Assembly: GCA_022953095.1 (NCBI GenBank)
Contig: JALJCR010000001.1
Coordinates: 744,001 to 808,000, forward strand
Source of the DNA: Qipengyuania sp. ABI-127-1
GTDB taxonomy: Bacteria; Pseudomonadota; Alphaproteobacteria; Sphingomonadales; Sphingomonadaceae
Length of the DNA: 64,000 nt
Reading direction: 5' to 3'
Shown here: positions 58,743 through 64,000 of the stretch, piece after piece
Position numbering within the stretch: the stretch's first letter is position 1
How the letters are laid out: each line of letters begins with the position of its first letter
Notes under the pieces: generated by a model
Databases searched by the model: none
What the model was told of the DNA's origin: nothing
Seen by the model: the letters and a program-made list of their open reading frames with translations, nothing else
Made by a program: the position numbers and the translations under genes

Positions 58743-59534
58743 TTAGCCCAGCGGGCGGCTCGACCCGAAAAACAGCGCCTGGCTGATCGCCGCGCGGACA
58801 GTCTGTTCCTGAAACGGCTTGGTGACCAGATAGGTCGGTTCGGGCCTGTCACCGGTCAGCAGGCGTTCGGGATAGGCGGTGATGAAGATCACCGGGACGC
58901 TGCTGATCGCGAGAATATCGTCCACGGCATCGAGGCCCGAGGACCCATCGGCGAGCTGGATATCGGCAAGCACGAGGCCCGGTGTCTTTTCGGCGACGAC
59001 TTCCTGCGCCTGCGTCCGCGTGGCGGCAGTGCCGCAAACATCGTGGCCGAGCGAGGTCACGAGATCTTCGAGCTGCATAGAAATCAGCGGCTCGTCCTCG
59101 ATGATAAGAACGCTGGTGGCCGATTCGCGATCGATCTCGGAAACCGCTTCCTGGGCCAGCCGTTCGATATCCTCGGCCGAAATGTCCATGATCTCGGCGG
59201 CTTGCTCGGGCGAAAAATCCTCCAGCGTCGTCAGCAGCAAGGCCTGGCGGTTCAGCGGAGTCACGGATTTGAGGCGATCCTGCGCGGCGCCTTCGTGTTC
59301 ATCGCTGGCAGCGGGTTGGGGAGCCTCCATATAGGCGCTCGACCAGACCTTGTTGAACGCGCGATAGAGCGGAACGCGGCCACCCTCGAGCGATTGTTTG
59401 AGTTCGCTGTCGGCCAGGGCGGCCTCCAGCGTAGCGCGTACGAATGCGTCTCCGGTAGCCTGCGAACCGGTCAGCGCGCGTGCATAGCGGCGCAGGTATG
59501 GCAGGTTACGAGCAATCTGATCACCAAGCGACAT
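58743..59534 (-). CDS. phyR: general stress response regulator PhyR
   Basis: Anti-anti-sigma response regulator: phosphorylated PhyR binds NepR and frees EcfG. The 263-residue protein has an N-terminal sigma-like domain (about 1-135, with LPYLRRYARALTGSQATGDAFVRATLEAAL and FSPEQAAEIMDISAEDIERLAQEA) and a C-terminal receiver with the acidic pair in IIEDEP, phospho-acceptor D191 in VLADIQLADG and K239 in LVTKPF. This sigma-like/receiver order is unique to PhyR. A consensus EcfG promoter lies 30-55 bases upstream. Confidence 0.97.
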   Translation of the reverse strand: MSLGDQIARNLPYLRRYARALTGSQATGDAFVRATLEAALADSELKQSLEGGRVPLYRAFNKVWSSAYMEAPQPAASDEHEGAAQDRLKSVTPLNRQALLLTTLEDFSPEQAAEIMDISAEDIERLAQEAVSEIDRESATSVLIIEDEPLISMQLEDLVTSLGHDVCGTAATRTQAQEVVAEKTPGLVLADIQLADGSSGLDAVDDILAISSVPVIFITAYPERLLTGDRPEPTYLVTKPFQEQTVRAAISQALFFGSSRPLG

Positions 59535-59564
59535 TTAGACCCCTTCCTTAAGGTGCGCGCTTCT

Positions 59565-59589
59565 AACGTGTTGGGCCGAGTTAGGTTCC
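59565..59589 (-). promoter_or_regulatory. EcfG-type promoter of phyR
   Basis: Minus strand: GGAAC (59589-59585), 17 bases, then GTT preceded by C (59567-59565). Full consensus match. The predicted transcript leader before phyR is only about 25 bases. Confidence 0.82.
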
Positions 59590-59679
59590 TGCGCCTGCAG
59601 CCGCAAGGTGCCGTTTGACAAATACGGCGGTTCGGGCGAATCCATCCAGGCGACATTACCTCGCCGGGAGCCCAGAGCG

Positions 59680-60426
59680 TTGCACGAGATTGCCGATCCC
59701 ATTGCCTGTCCGCAGTGTCCGCTTCAGGCCTGTCCCGGCCTGCGAGAGCTCGGTGAGCAACAGCTCGTCTATATGGACGAATTCAAGGATGGCGAAGTCG
59801 CGCTGGACCGGGGCGATGTGCTGATCGAGGAGGGGGAGTGCCACGAACGCCTTTATACCGTTCTCGACGGCGTTCTGATTCGCTCGCGATCGCTCGACGA
59901 TGGTCGGCGGCAGATCGTCAACTTCATGTTTCCCGGCGATCTCATCGGTCTGCAGGGGGCGTTCGACGAACCGTCGAGCCATACGATCGAAGCTCTGGTC
60001 GAGGCCCGCCTGTGCCGCTTCAGGAAAGACGCTTTCTTCGAACTGGTGGCGAAGCATCCGACCCTCGGTTACGATATCACCTGGCTCGCCGCCAAGGAAG
60101 AAACGGCGCTCGAAGGGCACATTGTGTCGCTTGGGCAGCGCAATGCCCGCGAACGGGTAACCTATCTGGCGGTGTGGTTGCTCGACCGGGCGCAATCGAC
60201 CTGCCTTGCCGACGAACAGAACATTGTTTCTCTGCCGATCACCCAGGCGCAAATCGCCGATATGCTGGGCCTGTCGCTGGTCCACACCAACCGAACCTTG
60301 CGCCAACTCCAGCGCGAAGGCCTGGTGGAATGGAAATCGCGCGAAATCCACGTACCCGACCTCGCCAAAGCGGCCGAATTCGCCCAGTTCGATCGCAGCA
60401 AGGACAATTGTCGGCCCTTTATCTGA
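59680..60426 (+). CDS. Crp/Fnr-family regulator with N-terminal cysteine cluster
   Basis: Transcription factor of about 248 residues with a cyclic-nucleotide-binding-like beta roll (about 35-150) and a C-terminal winged helix (LPITQAQIADMLGLSLVHTNRTLRQLQREGLV). Three N-terminal cysteines (CPQCPLQAC) and one in EARLCRF could hold an iron-sulfur cluster as in Fnr, though spacing is C-x2-C-x4-C rather than Fnr's x5. TTG 59680 is my start (GGGAG nine bases upstream); GTG 59608 would add 24 residues. It is divergent from phyR and shares its upstream region. An oxygen- or redox-sensing role is inferred. Confidence 0.82.
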   Translation: MHEIADPIACPQCPLQACPGLRELGEQQLVYMDEFKDGEVALDRGDVLIEEGECHERLYTVLDGVLIRSRSLDDGRRQIVNFMFPGDLIGLQGAFDEPSSHTIEALVEARLCRFRKDAFFELVAKHPTLGYDITWLAAKEETALEGHIVSLGQRNARERVTYLAVWLLDRAQSTCLADEQNIVSLPITQAQIADMLGLSLVHTNRTLRQLQREGLVEWKSREIHVPDLAKAAEFAQFDRSKDNCRPFI

Positions 60427-60478
60427 CCGGATTATCTGACCGGAATTTCGCGCAATTCAAAAAAAATGATGATAGGCG

Positions 60479-60503
60479 GGAACCCAGTTTTGGGCGGCGC
60501 GTA
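60479..60503 (+). promoter_or_regulatory. near-consensus EcfG promoter of a candidate small RNA
   Basis: GGAAC at 60479-60483, then 17 bases, then GTA preceded by C (60500-60503, CGTA). It differs from the nepR and phyR sites only in the last base of the GTT element. It lies 53 bases past the Fnr-like stop codon with no protein gene downstream before the terminator. Confidence 0.5.
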
Positions 60504-60509
60504 TCCTTT

Positions 60510-60600
60510 ATGTCACCGCCGAGACCCCCCCCTCCCGTCCAAGCGGCTGGTGATACGATCCCGAAAGGCCTCCGTTGCATGAGCAACGGAGGCCTTTTTT
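60510..60600 (+). ncRNA. candidate GsrN-like stress-induced small RNA with C-rich loop
   Basis: Predicted transcript of about 90 nt, beginning seven bases after the promoter element at 60479-60503 and ending at the terminator at 60564-60600. It would fold into a first stem (TCACC-GCCG at 60513-60521 with CGGC and GGTGA at 60544-60553, one bulged T) whose 22-base loop carries eight consecutive C residues followed by TCCC, and then the terminator hairpin. A 5' stem with an exposed C-rich loop plus a terminator, under EcfG/SigT control, is the design known for Caulobacter GsrN. The start site and expression are inferred, and the region could instead be only the 3' tail of the Fnr-like mRNA. Confidence 0.5.
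60564..60600 (+). terminator. strong intrinsic terminator after the Fnr-like gene / small RNA
   Basis: AAAGGCCTCCGTTGC (60564-60578) pairs perfectly with GCAACGGAGGCCTTT (60583-60597) around ATGA, followed by TTT. The remaining 89 bases before the response-regulator stop hold nothing recognisable. Confidence 0.95.
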
Positions 60601-60689
60601 CCGTGCATCTTCCCGATCAGCAAATTTTGCCATGCATGGGCTACGATGGCGGTGATGGCGATGAAGGGTGGGGGCAGGCCCCGCGCGCG

Positions 60690-61121
60690 TCAGCGCAGGG
60701 CGCCGCGCAGGCGCGAGATGATGCCCTGTCGTCGGGGCTGGCGCAGCAGATCCACCAGGATATCCGCGTCATAGGGTTTTTCGAGGATGCAGCCGAGCGC
60801 GGCAATGTCCTCTGGAATGTCCTGCGGTGCACCGGTCGAAAAAATGATGCGCGGGCTGTCCGGGCCAAGTGTGCGGACCAGTTCGGCAATGGCCCAGCCA
60901 TCGTCGCGGTCGGCAAGGTGCACGTCCAGCACGATTGCCTGGGGCTGATCGTCACGCAAATGGCGCAGCGCGTCCTCTGTGGACGCCGACAGCGCCACCC
61001 TGGCTACTCCGGCATCGAGCAGCGCCTGTTCGATCGTCAGGCCGAGTACCGCATCATCTTCCACCACGAGCACATGGGCCGGTAGCTTCTCATGAGCGCG
61101 GGTCTTGGTGTGCTGCGTCAT
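60690..61121 (-). CDS. single-domain response regulator near the stress locus
   Basis: 143-residue receiver protein with VLVVEDDAVLG, phospho-acceptor aspartate in IVLDVHLAD and the lysine in LEKPYDAD, plus a short basic C-terminal tail (RRQGIISRLRGALR). There is no output domain. I start at ATG 61121 (MTQHTKTRAHEK); an earlier ATG at 61169 adds 16 residues. Its place within 1.2 kb of phyR and a possible stress promoter (GGAAC, 18 bases, CGTT) at 61168-61193 suggest participation in the same phosphorelay, but this is inference. Confidence 0.87.
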   Translation of the reverse strand: MTQHTKTRAHEKLPAHVLVVEDDAVLGLTIEQALLDAGVARVALSASTEDALRHLRDDQPQAIVLDVHLADRDDGWAIAELVRTLGPDSPRIIFSTGAPQDIPEDIAALGCILEKPYDADILVDLLRQPRRQGIISRLRGALR

Positions 61122-61167
61122 CGGTTCTCGCAAGGGGTGGCGATATCGGTATCGCGCGTGTTTCGCC

Positions 61168-61193
61168 AACGGGGTGTGGGCCGGTCCAGTTCC
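61168..61193 (-). promoter_or_regulatory. possible EcfG promoter with longer spacer
   Basis: Minus strand: GGAAC (61193-61189), 18 bases, then GTT preceded by C (61170-61168). The spacer is one base longer than in the nepR and phyR sites. It lies 47 bases upstream of the response-regulator start. Confidence 0.35.
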
Positions 61194-61247
61194 CGCCGCT
61201 TGTCGGTTGATTGCGGACCGTGGCCAAATTGCGACAGCCAGCGCGGT

Positions 61248-62411
61248 TCAATCGGCAATCGGCCTTTCATAAATCGCATATTCGCGATTGACGCTGCTTT
61301 CGATGGCATCGGCAATTGCCATCATCCCCTTATTGTCGTCGAGGATCCAGCCGATCTCGGCACGCTGTGTGCCATAGAGCCGGGTGGCGGTGTCGCGGAT
61401 CTGGCTGATCATCATGAAGGCAAGCTGGCTGGCAAGACGCGAATTATGCAGTTCCTTCAGTACACCCATCAGGGGCACGCGCATATCGGCGCCGATGGGT
61501 TTGCGCATCCAGCGCAGCAGGTGGAACCACCCGAAGGGAAACAGCTTGCCATTCACCTTGCGCAGCACGCGGTTGACGTCGGGGAAAGTCAGCATGAAGG
61601 CAACCGGTCGCCCGTCCAGTTCCGCCACCAGATTGATCTCTTCGTGAATGATCGGCTTCAGTTTCTTGCCGGCATAGGCGATTTCTTCACTGGTGAACGG
61701 AACGAACCCCCAATTGTTCGACCAGGCATCGTTGAGGATCGAAAGGATTACCTCGACTTCCTCGTCCCAGCGTTTTGTGTCGACCGGGCGGACGGTGATG
61801 CGTTTATTGCGCTGGCCCGATTGCACGATGCGGCGCACCAGCGGGGGGAAATCCCCCGATACGTCCAGATCGTAAGTCAGCAATGTCTTGGCGCGCGCAT
61901 AGCCCGCGCTCTCGATCCATCGCTGGTATATGGCCGGGTGGTGGCCCATCATGATCAGCGGCGCGTGATCCTGGCCCCTTACGAGCAGGCCGGGCTCTTC
62001 CCAGATCGACATCGAAATAGGGCCGATCGCGCGGGTCATGCCCTGGGCGCCCAGCCAGCGCTCGGCCGCCGCGAGAAGCGCATGCGCCGCGCCTTCATCC
62101 TCGGCATCGAAATAGCCGAACATGCCCGCGCCGGGACCGAAGCCCTGTTCGCGCGGCAATTCGAGGGCAAGATGATCGATATGGGCGGAAATGCGGCCCA
62201 CCGGCCTGCCATTCCGGCGGGCGATGAAGAACTGGTGTGAAGCATGGCCGAAAAAGGGGTTCTTGCCCGGATCGACCAATTCCAACTGTTCGGAACGCAG
62301 TTGCGGCACGGAATGCGGTTCGCGTGCGGCCAGCGCCCGACCGATATCGACAAACTCGGCGCGGCCCTTCTTGCCTTTCACCGCCTCTATCACCACATTC
62401 GCATCCGACAT
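61248..62411 (-). CDS. GNAT-superfamily-like N-acyltransferase protein
   Basis: 387-residue soluble protein of a widespread but uncharacterised family, related in layout to acyl-CoA N-acyltransferases: an N-terminal half with FFIARRNGRPVGRISAHID and FGYFDAEDEGAAHALLAAAERWLGAQGM, and a C-terminal half with NLVAELDGRPVAFMLTFPDVN. The repeated R-P-V-(A/G) strand pattern suggests two GNAT-like domains. There is no signal peptide or membrane helix. The reaction is unknown. Start ATG 62411 is the first in frame. Divergent from the desaturase gene with about 150 bases between. Confidence 0.72.
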   Translation of the reverse strand: MSDANVVIEAVKGKKGRAEFVDIGRALAAREPHSVPQLRSEQLELVDPGKNPFFGHASHQFFIARRNGRPVGRISAHIDHLALELPREQGFGPGAGMFGYFDAEDEGAAHALLAAAERWLGAQGMTRAIGPISMSIWEEPGLLVRGQDHAPLIMMGHHPAIYQRWIESAGYARAKTLLTYDLDVSGDFPPLVRRIVQSGQRNKRITVRPVDTKRWDEEVEVILSILNDAWSNNWGFVPFTSEEIAYAGKKLKPIIHEEINLVAELDGRPVAFMLTFPDVNRVLRKVNGKLFPFGWFHLLRWMRKPIGADMRVPLMGVLKELHNSRLASQLAFMMISQIRDTATRLYGTQRAEIGWILDDNKGMMAIADAIESSVNREYAIYERPIAD

Positions 62412-62560
62412 TCGCGCGTTACCTTCGTTCAGCCTGGATTAGCCCTGTGTGCGCTAGCTGATCTTTGTCAAGGACACGCGCCGCCACGATTACTATGATC
62501 GACACCGTGCGCTGTATCGCGTGCGTGTTTTCGGATAGAGACGCCCCGGGAATTTCGACC

Positions 62561-63649
62561 ATGAATGTGCAACAGACACGGATTTCGGCTGCCGATATCA
62601 CCTCGCGACGCGACGCGGGATCGGGCTGGCATGCCCAGATACCCGACGACAAGGCGATGCTGCGCGCGGCGCGCGATCTGACCAAGGACATCGCCGCACA
62701 CCGCGCGGCAATATACTGGCCGGACATGATCGGTTCGGCTTTGGTCGGCTACGCGTCACTGGCAGGCGCAATCCTTGTTGACAGCGTACCGGTGGCGCTC
62801 GTGCTCGGCGTTCTATCGGTCCTCGCGCTCTACCGCGCGCTGCTGTTCATCCACGAAATCTCGCATTTCCGGAATGGCGCGCTGCCTGGCTTCAGCGCGG
62901 CGTGGAACCTGCTGGTCGGCATTCCCATGCTGACCCCGTCCTTCATGTACGAACAGGTGCACACACTGCATCACAAGCGCACGCAATACGGCACGATCGA
63001 GGATCCCGAATACCTGCCCCTCGCGCTGATGAAGCCGTGGAGTCTGCCCGCCTTCGTGCTGATCGCTCTGCTGGCTCCGGCTGCCCTGCTGTTCCGCTTT
63101 GCGGTGCTGGTGCCGCTGGGGGCGATTATCCCGCCGATCCGTCGGCTCACCTGGCAACGCCTCAGCGCGCTGGCGATCAATCCCGATTTCCGGCGCCGCC
63201 CGCCCGAAGGCGATCTGCGCCCGCGCGTGGTATTTCAGGAAGTCGGCGGCATGCTGTGGAGCTGGGCGCTGATCGGCAGCGTGTTCGCCTTTGGCTGGAA
63301 ACCGCTGCTGGTGGCCTTCGCCGTGGCTTCGGTGGTCGCGCTGCTCAACCAGCTACGCACGCTGGTCGCTCACCTGTGGGAGAACGAGGGCGAGGCGATG
63401 ACCGTTACCGCGCAGTTCCTCGATAGCGTCAATGTGCCGCCGCCCGGCATGATCGCCGAGCTGTGGGCGCCGGTGGGCCTGCGCTATCACGCGCTGCACC
63501 ACCTGATGCCTTCCATGCCCTATCACTCGTTGCCCGAAGCGCACCGGCGGCTGGTGGCCGAGCTCGAAGAGGATTCGAGCTATCACGGCGCCAACCATGC
63601 CGGGATGGGTGTGCTGGTCGCGCGCATCGCTCGCAACACCATGCGGTAG
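62561..63649 (+). CDS. membrane fatty-acid desaturase family protein
   Basis: Integral-membrane di-iron enzyme of 362 residues. The three histidine boxes are HEISH (after helix two), HTLHHK and HALHH near the C-terminus, as required for iron binding. About four to five transmembrane helices fall at 50-95, 115-135, 170-205 and 240-270. The regioselectivity and substrate cannot be told; membrane fluidity adaptation is the usual role, though some relatives act on other lipids or carotenoids. The frame is open to 62465, but ATG 62561 (GGGA upstream) fits the family start better. Confidence 0.87.
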   Translation: MNVQQTRISAADITSRRDAGSGWHAQIPDDKAMLRAARDLTKDIAAHRAAIYWPDMIGSALVGYASLAGAILVDSVPVALVLGVLSVLALYRALLFIHEISHFRNGALPGFSAAWNLLVGIPMLTPSFMYEQVHTLHHKRTQYGTIEDPEYLPLALMKPWSLPAFVLIALLAPAALLFRFAVLVPLGAIIPPIRRLTWQRLSALAINPDFRRRPPEGDLRPRVVFQEVGGMLWSWALIGSVFAFGWKPLLVAFAVASVVALLNQLRTLVAHLWENEGEAMTVTAQFLDSVNVPPPGMIAELWAPVGLRYHALHHLMPSMPYHSLPEAHRRLVAELEEDSSYHGANHAGMGVLVARIARNTMR

Positions 63650-63661
63650 TTCGTTGCGTGC

Positions 63662-63683
63662 GGTCGGGACATCCGTCCCGACC
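63662..63683. repeat. hairpin after the desaturase gene
   Basis: GGTCGGGAC (63662-63670) pairs perfectly with GTCCCGACC (63675-63683) around ATCC. It lies 12 bases past the stop codon and may terminate the desaturase transcript, although no T-run follows. Confidence 0.6.
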
Positions 63684-63688
63684 TTGCG

Positions 63689-63771
63689 GCGGCACCAGCC
63701 CACTCCCCCACCCGGCCACCCACGGCACGGTATTTTATGGGTGGCCGGGTGGGGGAGTGGGCTGGTGCCGC
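63689..63771. repeat. long palindrome with perfect 34-bp arms (REPIN/MITE-like)
   Basis: Positions 63689-63722 are the exact reverse complement of 63738-63771, separated by 15 bases. The arms are very rich in C on one side and G on the other. No coding sense is evident, although spurious open frames cross it. Together with the flanking hairpins it looks like a dispersed intergenic repeat. Confidence 0.8.
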
Positions 63772-63835
63772 AAGCCTTCGACGGAGGTCGAAGGCGCACT
63801 CCGCAAAGACACGGGCTGGAACAGCAAGCCTTCGA
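63770..63835. repeat. paired GCAAGCCTTCGA direct repeats with hairpins
   Basis: GCAAGCCTTCGA occurs at 63770-63781 and again at 63824-63835. The first is part of a perfect hairpin, GCCTTCGAC (63774-63782) with GTCGAAGGC (63787-63795); after the second copy the matching arm is degenerate. A duplicated and partly decayed repeat unit is the likely explanation. Confidence 0.6.
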
Positions 63836-63861
63836 TTGATGTCGATAACGCACCCAACGAA

Positions 63862-63895
63862 AAGGCCGCTCCCCTCGGTGGGTGGGAGCGGCCTT
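63862..63895 (-). terminator. intrinsic terminator of the partial gene at the right edge
   Basis: AAGGCCGCTCCC (63862-63873) pairs perfectly with GGGAGCGGCCTT (63884-63895). On the minus strand the stem is followed by TTTTCGTT, and it lies about 40 bases past the stop codon of the minus-strand gene entering from the right. Confidence 0.8.
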
Positions 63896-63935
63896 CGCAT
63901 TTCACCCGGCAATGGGCCGGGTAAACTTGGTCGCG

Positions 63936-64000
63936 TCAGTCGATCTTGATTTTCGCCTCGACGCCGTCTTCGTTCACGGTGGCATCGACATCGCCGCCAT
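63936..64000 (-). CDS. C-terminal end of an unidentified protein (window edge)
   Basis: Only the last 21 codons are visible, reading GGDVDATVNEDGVEAKIKID before a TGA at 63938-63936. The stop is followed by a good intrinsic terminator, supporting a real gene end. The acidic, valine-rich tail gives no family identity. Confidence 0.5.
   Translation of the reverse strand, partial: GGDVDATVNEDGVEAKIKID

Noticed and set aside
60601-60689. Additional small gene after the small-RNA terminator
   Set aside because: No open frame with a ribosome site and no structure beyond background.
63463-63924. Open reading frames across the palindrome at the right edge
   Set aside because: They arise from the repeat and hairpin sequence and the desaturase shadow frame; no ribosome site and low-complexity product.

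Overview
The window is GC-rich, gene-dense chromosomal DNA of an alphaproteobacterium, most likely Sphingomonadales and probably Erythrobacteraceae. The basis is: dnaA beside rpsT; a PhyR/NepR/EcfG general stress locus with HWE-type histidine kinases; NDUFA12, DUF1674 and DUF2155 genes; a bacteriophytochrome/heme oxygenase pair; and a TonB receptor with its own TonB-like protein. Nearly everything is chromosomal core. There is no insertion sequence, prophage, rRNA or CRISPR array. The assignment rests on gene content and protein character, not on a database search.

Layout. 1-5.3 kb: partial dapB, surface acyltransferase, sirtuin, MoeB/ThiF-like E1 and dnaA. 5.7-8.9 kb: rpsT, msrB and a class A penicillin-binding protein. 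9-12.6 kb: the membrane quality-control set hflK-hflC-degP. 12.7-18.4 kb: mrp, an orphan molybdenum hydroxylase large subunit, hemH and a cytochrome P450. 18.5-27.7 kb: DUF1674 gene, rsmB, a divergent amine oxidase/TetR pair with a double operator, msrA, a periplasmic methyltransferase-like protein, a SIMPL lipoprotein, aguB, an M20 peptidase and folK. 27.8-31.2 kb: tRNA-Lys, then a formaldehyde-detoxification cluster (frmA, fghA) with both succinyl-CoA:3-ketoacid CoA-transferase subunits inserted between. 31.3-38.6 kb: DUF421 protein, queuosine-precursor and nucleoside transporters, a 2-oxoglutarate oxygenase, TonB receptor and TonB. 38.6-47.7 kb: bphO-bphP, an XpaC/TelA-type operon, a PAS kinase facing a response regulator, and an orphan fatty acyl-AMP ligase. 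47.8-55.9 kb: recX, DUF192, NDUFA12, DUF2155, aat, tRNA-Trp, LOG-family protein, glmM-DUF1272-thiD, sodB and an AI-2E transporter. 56-61.1 kb: the general stress locus. 61.2-64 kb: a GNAT-like protein, a fatty-acid desaturase and a hairpin-rich repeat.

The most coherent system is the general stress response. The genes are nepR-ecfG, a CHASE-domain HWE kinase, phyR, an Fnr-like regulator and a response regulator. Sites matching the EcfG promoter pattern (GGAAC, 17 bases, GTT) lie upstream of nepR-ecfG, of phyR, of msrB about 50 kb away and of the response regulator at 45.4 kb. A variant site with an 18-base spacer precedes the response regulator at 60.7 kb. Downstream of the Fnr-like gene a near-consensus EcfG site is followed by a stem with a loop carrying eight consecutive C residues, then by a strong intrinsic terminator. 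This looks like a small RNA of about 90 nt with the architecture described for Caulobacter GsrN. It is the best candidate here for an undescribed element.

Other regulatory architecture worth attention: a perfect 14-bp hairpin lying exactly between a Shine-Dalgarno sequence and the start codon of the SIMPL lipoprotein; paired 14-bp operators between the amine oxidase and TetR genes; an 18-bp inverted-repeat element just upstream of the P450; and a palindrome with perfect 34-bp arms near the right edge. All start codons were chosen by eye from ribosome-binding sites and family lengths, so some N-termini are provisional.
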